A stretch of 37,961 nt of DNA from Paracoccaceae bacterium (GTDB taxonomy: Bacteria; Pseudomonadota; Alphaproteobacteria; Rhizobiales; Stappiaceae): positions 1 to 37,961 of the forward strand of contig JABXHV010000147.1 in assembly GCA_013373445.1 (NCBI GenBank), given 5' to 3'. Position 1 is the stretch's first letter. Each line of letters starts with the position of its first letter. Below the pieces are notes generated by a model. The model ran no database searches and was not told the DNA's origin. It saw nothing but the letters and a program-made list of their open reading frames with translations. Position numbers and translations under genes: made by a program. Below, piece after piece: positions 27,064 to 35,013 of the stretch.

Positions 27064-28286
27064 GGCTGCTCCATTTCATTTTGCATAGCGCGTTCAAACG
27101 CTGCGAACGTCATTTTCGGCTTCCTGAGATTCTTGGAAACACGAATGGCGATAGAATCTTCGATGCGACCCATAGTCCCTTCCGTCAAAGGAACGTTGCC
27201 GCATTTCAGTAGAACCGGGTCGGTTGGTTCGACATCGAAGATCAATGTCTGACCAACATCCAGGTTGATTACACTGGAGACTGGCAAATGCGTCTCGTAA
27301 AGAACCGCATCAACCGCAATCTCCGCCGCATGAATCTCGGATGCCAAATGGCCTTCCCAGATTGGATCGCGACCGAACTTTTCCCCCATGAACATCTGGA
27401 GCAGCAGATCTCTGATCGGCTCCAGTGTCGCATAGGGCATCATGATTTCTACGGTGCCACCACGATCCTCCATGTCGATGCGAAGTTCGACAAGGATAGC
27501 CGCGTTGGCAGGGCGAGAAATCGCTGCAAATCGGGGGTTTGTTTCCAAACGCTCCAAATTGAAGTGAACCGGTGACAGCGGAGCAAAGGCCTGCTCTGCA
27601 TCCTGAAGAATGATCGCGACCATCTGTTCAACCAGGCCTGTCTCGATCGTCGTGTAAGGACGCCCCTCGACGCGAACTGCGTCTTGACCACGACCACCGC
27701 CGAGAAGAACGTCGATGATCGAGTAGATCAGGCTGGATTCAACCGTAACCAGCCCAAACCCATCCCATTCTTCAGCCTTGAAAACTCCAAGAATCGCTGG
27801 CAGTGGAATTGAGTTCAGGTAGTCACCAAAGCGCACTGAACTGATAGAATCCAGAGACACTTCAACGTTATCCGAAGTAAAGTTTCTCAACGAGGTCGTT
27901 GTAAGACGAACCAGTCGGTCAAACACGATTTCGAGCATCGGCAGACGCTCGTAGGAAACCATGGCCGAGTTGATGAGCGCGCGGATACCACTTTGGTCGC
28001 CCTCAATCGCATCTTCGATATTGAAGCCGAGGAGGTTATCGATCTCCTCCTGGTTCAGGACGCGATCGGCACCACGGGTCGCATTCTCGAGATCTGGCTC
28101 GCTGTCGTCGATCATCGCTGCCCATTGGGCAGCCATATCATCAGACGTGCCAGCGCCCTGCTCCTCAAGAGCAGCACCCCAAGCTGCAGCTAGGTCATCG
28201 TCGCCACTGGAAGCACCCTGCTCCGCCAGGGCAGCGCCCCAGGCATCAGCCATATCTTCTTCGGCTAGTTCGTCTTCATCAGCCAT
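27060..28286 (-). CDS. fliM: Flagellar motor switch protein FliM with a repeated acidic N-terminal extension
   Basis: C-ring switch protein that binds CheY-P and FliG. 408 residues against the usual ~330-370. The canonical start peptide appears only at residues 77-88 (LNQEEIDNLLGF), then the FliM middle domain (about 105-300; FTSDNVEVSLDSISSVRFGDYL, LLGGGRGQ) and a C-terminal SpoA domain (about 325-395; LPVSSVINLDVGQTLIFD). The extension holds three similar units, DMADAWGAALAEQGA (11-25), DLAAAWGAALEEQGA (31-45) and DMAAQWAAMIDDSE (50-63), separated by acidic linkers. These look like short docking motifs centred on an A-x-W-x-A-A/M core. The gene sits 20 bases after fliL and overlaps the next gene by four. 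Confidence 0.95.
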   Translation of the reverse strand: MADEDELAEEDMADAWGAALAEQGASSGDDDLAAAWGAALEEQGAGTSDDMAAQWAAMIDDSEPDLENATRGADRVLNQEEIDNLLGFNIEDAIEGDQSGIRALINSAMVSYERLPMLEIVFDRLVRLTTTSLRNFTSDNVEVSLDSISSVRFGDYLNSIPLPAILGVFKAEEWDGFGLVTVESSLIYSIIDVLLGGGRGQDAVRVEGRPYTTIETGLVEQMVAIILQDAEQAFAPLSPVHFNLERLETNPRFAAISRPANAAILVELRIDMEDRGGTVEIMMPYATLEPIRDLLLQMFMGEKFGRDPIWEGHLASEIHAAEIAVDAVLYETHLPVSSVINLDVGQTLIFDVEPTDPVLLKCGNVPLTEGTMGRIEDSIAIRVSKNLRKPKMTFAAFERAMQNEMEQP

Positions 28287-28306
28287 TCATGACACCATTC
28301 CCGGCG

Positions 28307-28807
28307 TTACTGGATAAGGATTTCCTTGAAAAGGACCCCATCCACGCGTGCCGGATAGACAGAAAGATTGATGCGCCTGAGCAATTCTTCCTTCAAGCGA
28401 AACAGACCTGCTGACCCTTCTAGGTCGGCGGGGCGAAGCTCCCGAAGGTAAATCTGGAAAGCATCCAGCACCCGCGGAAGGAAAGGTTCAATACGTGCAA
28501 TCATTTCCTGATTCTCGACCTCAAGGGAAATCCTAACTTTAAGATAGGTTGTCCGTCCGTCGGTAGACAGGTTCACTGTCATTTCAGGCAAATCATAGAA
28601 AACAACTGGTTTCTGCTCTTCTTCAACCGGCTCGCCGGTCATCTCATCGAACGCAGGCTCATCGCCGCCCGACAAAAAGAAGAAGGCACCTCCGCCGACA
28701 AGCAGCAAAACAACCACGCCGATCGCACCAAAAAGAATTAACTTCTTTTTACCACCGGCTTTTTCGTCTTCACCCGTCTCTTCGACGTCAGCATCTTCGT
28801 CAGCCAT
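28307..28807 (-). CDS. fliL: Flagellar basal body-associated protein FliL
   Basis: Single-pass inner-membrane protein that surrounds the stator units. 166 residues. The cytoplasmic N-terminus is acidic (about 1-22), a transmembrane helix follows (about 24-48, LILFGAIGVVVLLLVGGGAFFFL), then a periplasmic stomatin-like domain with FYDLPEMTVNLSTDGRTTYLKVRISLEV and the C-terminal VDGVLFKEILIQ. It is the first gene of the fliL-fliM-DUF6468-motE-TPR run. CtrA-type boxes lie 63-88 bases upstream of its ATG. Confidence 0.95.
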   Translation of the reverse strand: MADEDADVEETGEDEKAGGKKKLILFGAIGVVVLLLVGGGAFFFLSGGDEPAFDEMTGEPVEEEQKPVVFYDLPEMTVNLSTDGRTTYLKVRISLEVENQEMIARIEPFLPRVLDAFQIYLRELRPADLEGSAGLFRLKEELLRRINLSVYPARVDGVLFKEILIQ

Positions 28808-28869
28808 CAGAACCCTCTAAATCGCTCGCATCTCACGCGCGCGCTAATAGTTTCTAAAGCTACTAATGG

Positions 28870-28895
28870 TTAACGAATGGTTACCAAAAGGTTAA
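28870..28895. promoter_or_regulatory. Triple half-site CtrA array between fliL and flgF
   Basis: TTAA (28870) - CGAATGG - TTAC (28881) - CAAAAGG - TTAA (28892): three half sites each 7 bases apart, making two overlapping CtrA-type boxes. The spacer CGAATGG is identical to that of the flgB box, and AAAAGGTTAACG also recurs there. It is placed to act on the fliL operon (minus strand). CtrA control of fliL is established in Caulobacter. Confidence 0.72.
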
Positions 28896-28907
28896 CGCAA
28901 CCAACTC

Positions 28908-28920
28908 GGCAATAATTACC
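28908..28920. promoter_or_regulatory. Flagellar palindrome upstream of flgF (one mismatch)
   Basis: GGCAATAATTACC, one base off GGCAAT-N-ATTGCC. It lies 12 bases from the CtrA array and ~85-98 bases upstream of the sigma-54 promoter of flgF, a normal enhancer position. Confidence 0.6.
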
Positions 28921-29004
28921 AACCGGTTAATATGTGCCGGTAGCTCTTGCCCACCCTTCTCGCATTCCAAGAATTTTATAGTTAATTTTCAGTTACTTAG
29001 AAAC

Positions 29005-29020
29005 TGGCATGGTCTCTGCA
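29005..29020 (+). promoter_or_regulatory. Sigma-54 promoter of flgFGAH
   Basis: TGGCAT-GGTCT-CTGCA against the consensus TGGCAC-N5-TTGCA: two mismatches, with the invariant GG and GC ten bases apart (29006-29007, 29018-29019). It is 68 bases upstream of the preferred flgF ATG. Confidence 0.72.
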
Positions 29021-29087
29021 ATTATGGATGCGAGCCGACGTTCTGGGGAGAATGGAAGCTCATCAGGGAGCAAAAGGAATTGTTAAT

Positions 29088-29828
29088 ATGGAGAATGCTC
29101 AGCTTATCAATCTGTCCCGTCAGGCAGCCCTGAGGAATCAGCTGAACGTGGTCGCCAACAACATGGCGAACCTGACAACGACAGGTTACAAGACGAAGCG
29201 AACGCTGTTCGAAGAATTTGTGATGCCCGTAGCAGAGGCAACAGAGTTCCTCGCCGGCGACGAAAATCTCTCATACGTCCATGACTATGGTACCGCTTTC
29301 CATTTCAGCCAGGGCAGCGTGCGAGAAACCGGAAATCCACTCGACATTGCCATCGACGGCAAGGGTTGGTTCGCTATTCAAATGGCCGATGGAACCGAAG
29401 CGTATACCCGCAACGGATCCTTCCATTTGACCGACACCGGCATGCTCGTTGAGGCCAACGGCCGACCAGTCCTGACTGAAGCTGGACCCATCGTTTTCAC
29501 CCGAGAAGACGGGCTAATTGATATCACCCGTGACGGCACCATTGTTTCGGCACTCGGGGTGCGCGGTCAGGTGCGTCTGGTTGAGTTCGAGACACCTCAG
29601 GAAATGCAGAACATTGGTGAGAACCTCTTCACACACCCGGATCCGCTTCCTGTAACCGAAACACGCGTATTCCAGGGATCGCTTGAGCAATCCAACGTCG
29701 TAGGCGTTGTTGAAGTGACTCACATGATCGAAATCACCCGCGCTTACGAGACTGTTACCAAGCTGATGAAGGACACGGATGACCTACGTCAAAAAGCCAT
29801 CCAGACCCTCGGCCGCGTAGAAGCCTAG
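29088..29828 (+). CDS. flgF: Flagellar proximal rod protein FlgF
   Basis: Proximal rod subunit, 246 residues. It begins MENAQLINLSRQAALRNQLNVVANNMANLTTTGYK, the typical FlgF N-terminus. The central part has DIAIDGKGWFAIQMADG and the C-terminus the rod helix VVGVVEVTHMIEITRAYETVTKLM. The frame is open to ATGs at 29028, but homologous start position and an AAAAGGA site upstream favour 29088. First gene of flgF-flgG-flgA-flgH. Confidence 0.95.
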   Translation: MENAQLINLSRQAALRNQLNVVANNMANLTTTGYKTKRTLFEEFVMPVAEATEFLAGDENLSYVHDYGTAFHFSQGSVRETGNPLDIAIDGKGWFAIQMADGTEAYTRNGSFHLTDTGMLVEANGRPVLTEAGPIVFTREDGLIDITRDGTIVSALGVRGQVRLVEFETPQEMQNIGENLFTHPDPLPVTETRVFQGSLEQSNVVGVVEVTHMIEITRAYETVTKLMKDTDDLRQKAIQTLGRVEA

Positions 29829-29849
29829 TCGCGATAAAGGACAAGAGAA

Positions 29850-30632
29850 ATGAAAGCACTTCATATCGCCGCAACTGGCATGAAGGCCCAGGAACTAAAC
29901 GTCGAGGTCATCTCGAACAACGTGGCCAACATGCGAACGACGGGCTTCAAGAAGCAACGTGCTGACTTTCAGGATCTACTCTACCAGAACCTGCGCCGAA
30001 CAGGTTCTCAGTCATCGTCCACCGGCACCATTGTTCCAACCGGTGTGCAGGTTGGTTCGGGTGTAAAGACATCAGCGACAGCGCGGATCATGTCTCAGGG
30101 CTCACTTGAACAGACCAACAAGGATCTCGACATCGCTATTCGTGGTGAAGGCTTCTTCCAGATTGATCTGCCAGATGGCACCACAGGCTACTCTCGTGAC
30201 GGCTCGTTTGAACGTGATGCAACAGGGACCATGGTCACCGTCGATGGCTACGCGATAACGCCAGCCATCGTCATTCCCGAGAACTATCGCGATATCAGTA
30301 TCTCCGCAGATGGTACGGTCGAAATCACCAACGAGGACAGCGAGCAGGTCAATCTTGGTCAGATCCAACTTGCCCGGTTTGTGAACAAATCCGGTCTGGT
30401 CGCCATCGGTGACAACACTTATCTGGAAACCGATGCAAGTGGCGCACCCCAGATCGACCTGCCCGGCAGTAACGGCTTTGGTAGCCTTCAGCAAAACTAT
30501 CTGGAAATGGCCAATGTTGATGCGGTGACCGAGATCGCCGATCTGATTTCCGCCCAGCGCGCTTACGAGATGAACTCTCGTGTCATTCAGGCCGCTGACG
30601 AAATGTACTCCACCACCACCAATATTCGGTAA
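29850..30632 (+). CDS. flgG: Flagellar distal rod protein FlgG
   Basis: Distal rod subunit, 260 residues, the normal length. N-terminus MKALHIAATGMKAQELNVEVISNNVANMRTTGFKKQRADFQDLLYQ, middle DLDIAIRGEGFFQIDLPDG, C-terminus EIADLISAQRAYEMNSRVIQAADEMYSTT; all are diagnostic. AAAGGA precedes the ATG. It is 21 bases after flgF. Confidence 0.98.
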   Translation: MKALHIAATGMKAQELNVEVISNNVANMRTTGFKKQRADFQDLLYQNLRRTGSQSSSTGTIVPTGVQVGSGVKTSATARIMSQGSLEQTNKDLDIAIRGEGFFQIDLPDGTTGYSRDGSFERDATGTMVTVDGYAITPAIVIPENYRDISISADGTVEITNEDSEQVNLGQIQLARFVNKSGLVAIGDNTYLETDASGAPQIDLPGSNGFGSLQQNYLEMANVDAVTEIADLISAQRAYEMNSRVIQAADEMYSTTTNIR

Positions 30633-30644
30633 GGGGTAAGTGTC

Positions 30645-31625
30645 ATGAAACGCATCTTAGCAATAGCATGTCTTGCGTTGGCGACGTTCGTCCAAGGCAT
30701 CGGTGCCCAGGCGAAAGATCAACCGATCTTGCGAGCGCACATATCAACCGTCAACGATATCGTGACGGTTGGCGACTTCTACCAGAACGCTGGTGCTTTG
30801 GCCGACGAGCCACTGTTCCGGGCGCCGGACTTGGGCACATCAGGTGCAGTTCCTGCCGATCTGGTTTCCAAGCGGGCAAAACAGGTCGGTCTGGAGAACG
30901 CCGGAACGGATGGCCTGGAAAGCGTTACAGTTCATCGCCGCGCAGACACTTATGACGTAGAGCGTCTAAAGGAACTCGTCGCCGAAAGCCTGGCCAACGA
31001 GGATGCGCTTGTTGATCCGCAAGATCTGGAGATTACCTTCTTCCGCACGCCGAGGGATGTTCAGATCAATCCCGCTTCCGTGGAGCCGGTCGTGGTCAAC
31101 AACATTGCTTGGTCCAGCCGCAACAATCGCTTCAACATCAGCTACAGCATCGACGTCGGCGGCCGGTATGAAAAGCTCACTCTGTCGGGTCATGCCATGG
31201 AAACGGTCGAAGTATTGGCCCTGACGAGAGCTGTCGGCAAAGGCTCTGTTGTGCAGGAACGCGACTTCACGCGCATTCGCCTGCCCAAAAAGTCGGTCCC
31301 GACCAACGCCGCGAATGATGCCAAAACTCTGATTGGACTGGCTGCGCGTCAAAATATGAAGGCTGGAATGCCACTGCTGCAATCCAACTTTGAGCGCCCG
31401 ATCCTGATTTCTCGCGGCGAGAAAGTGACCCTGACATTCTTGATGCCAGGTATGAAGCTGACCACGCGTGGCCAGGCAATGATCGAAGGCGCTATGGGCG
31501 ACATCATCGACGTCATGAACCTCCAGTCACGTCGCACCGTGCCAGCCGAAATCATCGGCCGCGGCCAGGTTAGGGTTCTTTCAAATGCACCAGTGGTTGC
31601 CAGTCTAGGCGGAACAATCCAATGA
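30645..31625 (+). CDS. flgA: Flagellar P-ring assembly chaperone FlgA
   Basis: Periplasmic chaperone for FlgI (P ring). 326 residues with an N-terminal signal peptide (about 1-23, ending GAQA). The C-terminal SAF domain spans about 185-320 (VLALTRAVGKGSVVQERDFTRIRLP, LIGLAARQNMKAGMPLLQSNFERP, then VTLTFLMPGMKLTTRGQAMIEGAMGDIIDVMN). It overlaps flgH by four bases (ATGA). Confidence 0.94.
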   Translation: MKRILAIACLALATFVQGIGAQAKDQPILRAHISTVNDIVTVGDFYQNAGALADEPLFRAPDLGTSGAVPADLVSKRAKQVGLENAGTDGLESVTVHRRADTYDVERLKELVAESLANEDALVDPQDLEITFFRTPRDVQINPASVEPVVVNNIAWSSRNNRFNISYSIDVGGRYEKLTLSGHAMETVEVLALTRAVGKGSVVQERDFTRIRLPKKSVPTNAANDAKTLIGLAARQNMKAGMPLLQSNFERPILISRGEKVTLTFLMPGMKLTTRGQAMIEGAMGDIIDVMNLQSRRTVPAEIIGRGQVRVLSNAPVVASLGGTIQ

Positions 31626-32380
31626 AAACGCGTACATCCGTAAAATCGCTTCTATTGAGCGTTGCTATGGTCAGCGGCCTGACAGGCTGTGGGACGGTCG
31701 ACAGGCTTTCTAATGTCGGCAAAGCCCCTGCTCTGAATGCAATTCAGGATCCGACCTCACAGCCTGGCTATCGTCCGGTCCAGATGCCAATGCCTGAACC
31801 GCAAACGGCGCATTATAGCCCTAACTCGCTATGGCGCTCAGGCAACAGGGCATTCTTCGAAGATCAGCGCGCAAAGAAACTTGGCGACATTCTGACCGTC
31901 GTGGTGACGATTTCCGACAATGCCAAGTTTGACAACTCGACATCGAGATCTCGTACCGGCTCCAACTCCTCCGGAATTGGCGGCGCAATCGGGACACTCT
32001 TGGACAACACCGGTGTTGCAATAAACAGCGGCATTTCTGCGAGTGATCTGGCCTCTTCAGATGGCTCAACGAGTTTTGCTGGAGAAGGTTCGGTTGATCG
32101 TACCGAAACCTTGCAAACAAGTGTGGCGGCAGTTGTTCTCCAAGTCCTGCCCAATGGCAATCTCGTGATCGAAGGTCGCCAGGAAGTTCGCGTCAACTTT
32201 GAAGTCAGAGAGCTGATTGTCGCAGGTATTGTCAGACCTGAGGACATCTCCTCGGACAACACAATTGCGAGCGAGAAGATTGCGGAAGCCAGAATTGGTT
32301 ACGGCGGACGCGGTCAGATTACCGAAGTCCAACAGCCCCGTGTAGGCAACCAGGTGCTCGACATCTTGCTTCCATTCTAA
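31622..32380 (+). CDS. flgH: Flagellar L-ring lipoprotein FlgH
   Basis: Outer-membrane L-ring subunit, 252 residues. The signal peptide ends in the lipobox LTGC (Cys23). Family motifs SLWRSGNRAFFEDQRAKKLGDILTVVVTISDNA and the C-terminal LIVAGIVRPEDISSDNTIASEKIAEARIGYGGRG are present. Last gene of the flgF operon, followed by a terminator. Confidence 0.97.
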   Translation: MKTRTSVKSLLLSVAMVSGLTGCGTVDRLSNVGKAPALNAIQDPTSQPGYRPVQMPMPEPQTAHYSPNSLWRSGNRAFFEDQRAKKLGDILTVVVTISDNAKFDNSTSRSRTGSNSSGIGGAIGTLLDNTGVAINSGISASDLASSDGSTSFAGEGSVDRTETLQTSVAAVVLQVLPNGNLVIEGRQEVRVNFEVRELIVAGIVRPEDISSDNTIASEKIAEARIGYGGRGQITEVQQPRVGNQVLDILLPF

Positions 32381-32465
32381 CTCTCAGAGGCAAACCAGCC
32401 TCTCCCTTTTTCACAGTCCCCCAGTGACCAGCCAGGCGTTCTAGAAACCTGACATGGACACTGTA

Positions 32466-32513
32466 AAACGGGCACGGCTCCTCGCTCCCTGAGGGTCGTG
32501 CCCGTTTGCATTT
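32466..32513 (+). terminator. Terminator of the flgFGAH operon
   Basis: AAACGGGCACG (32466-32476) pairs with CGTGCCCGTTT (32497-32507). The 20-base loop can fold further (CTCCCTGAGGG). A short T-rich stretch follows. It is about 85 bases after flgH. Confidence 0.75.
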
Positions 32514-32540
32514 CTCTAAAACTCGCTCTGGCGTTCGGCC

Positions 32541-32574
32541 ATAAAAAAACCCGGCCGTTTCAATTGGCCGGGCT
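32541..32574 (-). terminator. Rho-independent terminator of dksA
   Basis: CCCGGCC (32550-32556) pairs with GGCCGGG (32566-32572). On the minus strand it is followed by seven Ts (complement of 32543-32549). It is 31 bases after the dksA stop. Confidence 0.85.
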
Positions 32575-32604
32575 TGGAAATTCTTCCGAGACAGTCCGTC
32601 TCAC

Positions 32605-33021
32605 TTAATCGTCGCGATATACTTTTTCGCGGCGCTCGTGAGCTTCCTGAGCCTCAATTGACAAAGTTGCAATGGGTCTGGCTTCCAGCCTACGCAACGA
32701 AATCGGCTCACCGGTTTCCTCACAATAACCGTAGCTGCCGTCGCTTATGCGTTCCAAAGCAGAATCAATTTTTGAAATGAGTTTTCTCTGACGGTCTCGC
32801 GCACGAAGCTCGATCGACCTATCAGTTTCTGACGAAGCACGATCCGCCAGGTCAGGATGGTTCTGACTTTCAAGTTGCAGGTTTGCCAAGGTTTCCTTGC
32901 TTTCCCGCAGAATATCTTCTTTCCAGGCCAGCAGCTTCAACTTGAAGTACTCGCGCTGTCTGTCATTCATAAACGGCTCGTTTTCCGAGGGTCTATATGC
33001 AGACTCAAGTTCAACCGTCAT
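32605..33021 (-). CDS. dksA: DksA-type RNA polymerase-binding factor lacking the zinc cysteines
   Basis: Binds in the RNA polymerase secondary channel and works with ppGpp. 138 residues from the ATG at 33021, chosen because GGAG lies six bases upstream; the frame is open to 33054. The coiled coil carries the tip acidic motif D57-x-x-D60-R-A62. The zinc-finger region is YGYCEETG...RRLEARPIATLSIEAQ: the four E. coli cysteine positions are C100, T103, S121 and A124, so only one Cys remains. This cysteine-poor form is known in alphaproteobacteria and in P. aeruginosa DksA2. It lies behind fliX on the same strand with a ~160-base gap, so it may have its own promoter. Confidence 0.92.
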   Translation of the reverse strand: MTVELESAYRPSENEPFMNDRQREYFKLKLLAWKEDILRESKETLANLQLESQNHPDLADRASSETDRSIELRARDRQRKLISKIDSALERISDGSYGYCEETGEPISLRRLEARPIATLSIEAQEAHERREKVYRDD

Positions 33022-33183
33022 CGATATCTCCACACTATCGTTGGACGGGCGCAATATATCCTTGCACCACCAAAGCTACAACGGTTGAAATGGGTAAATT
33101 GTCAGTTCTGATTATTGTTTTAAAACAATGCGCTACAAACAAGAGCCCAGATATTGGGCAGCATCCGCTAAAAAAGTCACGCA

Positions 33184-33603
33184 TTAATTCATGAATTTTC
33201 CAAGCTTTGCGAGCTCAACTTTAACCCGTAGTTCGACTTCGCGCAGAACACCATCGATCTCTTCATCACCACTATCAGCTTCTTCAGACACAAGCCCTGA
33301 AAGCGCTTCCAGCCGATCCTCCGACATGCGCCCTGCAAGCAATTCCGCACGCATTTCCTCGAGCTGATCCAAAAGCGCATGACCATGCTGAAGCGCCTTC
33401 TTCTTACGCGGAGACTCGGACGCGACCTCTTGTAGTGCCAAAAGCGCATCCATGCTCTGGATTCCCGATGAGCTCGTGGTCTCGGTTGTTTGAACAGTGT
33501 CCTCTCCGAAAGAAGGCGTGAACTTACTTCCCGCGGAACTACCGCTTTTTTTAGTCTCCCGGCCTTTAACTCCGGTCGTCGGCTTCTGTCCTGTAATACG
33601 CAT
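33184..33603 (-). CDS. fliX: Flagellar assembly regulator FliX
   Basis: In Caulobacter, FliX links basal-body assembly to the sigma-54 activator FlbD. 139 residues from the ATG at 33603, preceded by AAGGTGGA; the frame is open to 33645. N-terminus MRITGQKPTTGVKGRETKKSG, low-complexity Ser/Thr region to about 50, then the conserved helical part SMDALLALQEVASESPRKKKALQHGHALLDQLEEMRAELLAG. Divergent from flgI, the same arrangement as in Caulobacter. It suggests that an FlbD gene exists elsewhere in this genome. Confidence 0.9.
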   Translation of the reverse strand: MRITGQKPTTGVKGRETKKSGSSAGSKFTPSFGEDTVQTTETTSSSGIQSMDALLALQEVASESPRKKKALQHGHALLDQLEEMRAELLAGRMSEDRLEALSGLVSEEADSGDEEIDGVLREVELRVKVELAKLGKFMN

Positions 33604-33690
33604 TGGCTTTCCACCTTGAGAATGAAAGATCGGAGTTGCCATCACCCGAAAGATTCTGCCTACACAGGGTAATTGAATCCGCCCCCAATG

Positions 33691-33703
33691 GGCAATAATT
33701 GCC
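33691..33703. promoter_or_regulatory. Perfect flagellar palindrome between fliX and flgI
   Basis: GGCAAT-A-ATTGCC. It lies 111 bases upstream of the flgI sigma-54 promoter and 88 bases from the fliX start. No CtrA box accompanies it here, so the palindrome's occurrence is independent of CtrA sites. Confidence 0.65.
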
Positions 33704-33813
33704 TCAAACTACCAACTGCTCATTTCAAGGACGTTATCTGGACGCTTGAATGAGGCAACAAAAACGGCAGAAATCAGCGCCTTTTGATCAACACAAAGGA
33801 TCAAACACGAAAC

Positions 33814-33829
33814 TGGCACAAGTCTCGCA
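33814..33829 (+). promoter_or_regulatory. Sigma-54 promoter of flgI
   Basis: TGGCAC-AAGTC-TCGCA against TGGCAC-N5-TTGCA: one mismatch, GG (33815-33816) and GC (33827-33828) ten bases apart. It is 67 bases upstream of the flgI ATG, almost the same distance as for flgF (68). Confidence 0.82.
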
Positions 33830-33895
33830 ATATGCAAGGCAACCGAACGATGAGTTCAAGAACCCAAGCCAAGTTGCTTTGTGAGGACGTCAGAT

Positions 33896-35011
33896 ATGAC
33901 CAGTGGTGTCATTTACAGATTTTTCGCCGTAATGGTGTGCCTGACAATTTTGACGTCGGCAGCGCTCGCGACATCTCGCATCAAAGACATTGCGGACTTC
34001 GAAGGCATCCGTGAAAACCAGCTGATCGGATACGGCCTTGTTGTCGGCCTGAATGGCACAGGTGACGCGCTTCGAAACACGCCATTCACCAAGCAGAGCC
34101 TGCAAGCCATGCTGGAGCGACTTGGTGTAAACACTCGCGATGTGGATCTGAACACCGATACGGTTGCAGCCGTTATGGTCACTGCCAACCTGCCTCCCTT
34201 CGCCACGCAAGGTACACGTATCGACGTTTCTGTTAGCGCCTTGGGTGACTCGACGTCCCTTCAGGGAGGCACATTGCTGGTCACCCCGCTCGTAGGCGCA
34301 GACGGTGAGGTCTACGCAATTGCACAGGGCTCTGTTGCAGTAGGTGGCTTTGCAGCGGCTGGAGATGCTGCGACGATCGTTCGCGGCGTCCCTACATCAG
34401 GACGCATCTCGAACGGCGGCCTCGTTGAGCGCGAAGTTGAATTCAAGCTGGCTGGTATGACCACACTTCGCCTCGCCCTTCGCAATCCGGATCTCACCAC
34501 CGCACGCCGTATTGCCCTTACCATCAATGAATTGATCGGCATGCCGACAGCAGAACCAATGGACCCAGGCACTGTCCAGATCGAACTGCCGCTGAACTAT
34601 GACGGCAACATCGTCGATCTGCTGACCGACATCGAGCAGCTGCTCGTGGAGCCGGACTTGGCTGCTCGCGTGGTAATTGATGAGGGCTCAGGCATCATCG
34701 TTATGGGCCAGGACGTCAAGGTATCCCAGGTCGCTGTCGCACAAGGCAACCTCACAGTGACGATCACAGAAGACCCATTCGCCTCACAGCCCCTGCCCTT
34801 CACGGATGGCGAAACTCAGATTCTTCCGCGCACCAACGTGAATGTTGACGATGACCGCGAAGCGAAGCTCGCCATCGTCGACCAGACGGTAACACTGAAA
34901 CAACTTGTCGACGGCCTCAACGCATTGGGAATTGGCCCGCGCGACATGATTTCCATTCTGCAGGCAATCAAGGCCGCAGGCGCACTTCAAGCTGAAATCG
35001 AGGTTCTCTGA
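33896..35011 (+). CDS. flgI: Flagellar P-ring protein FlgI
   Basis: Periplasmic P-ring subunit, 371 residues. A signal peptide ends ALA before TSRIKDIADFEGIRENQLIGYGLVVGLNGTGD, the diagnostic mature N-terminus. Further motifs are AAVMVTANLPPFATQGTRIDVSVSALGDSTSLQGGTLL and the C-terminal LKQLVDGLNALGIGPRDMISILQAIKAAGALQAEIEVL. The GTG at 33881 is in frame, but GAGG (33882-33885) upstream of the ATG at 33896 favours the latter. Confidence 0.96.
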   Translation: MTSGVIYRFFAVMVCLTILTSAALATSRIKDIADFEGIRENQLIGYGLVVGLNGTGDALRNTPFTKQSLQAMLERLGVNTRDVDLNTDTVAAVMVTANLPPFATQGTRIDVSVSALGDSTSLQGGTLLVTPLVGADGEVYAIAQGSVAVGGFAAAGDAATIVRGVPTSGRISNGGLVEREVEFKLAGMTTLRLALRNPDLTTARRIALTINELIGMPTAEPMDPGTVQIELPLNYDGNIVDLLTDIEQLLVEPDLAARVVIDEGSGIIVMGQDVKVSQVAVAQGNLTVTITEDPFASQPLPFTDGETQILPRTNVNVDDDREAKLAIVDQTVTLKQLVDGLNALGIGPRDMISILQAIKAAGALQAEIEVL

Positions 35012-35013
35012 TC

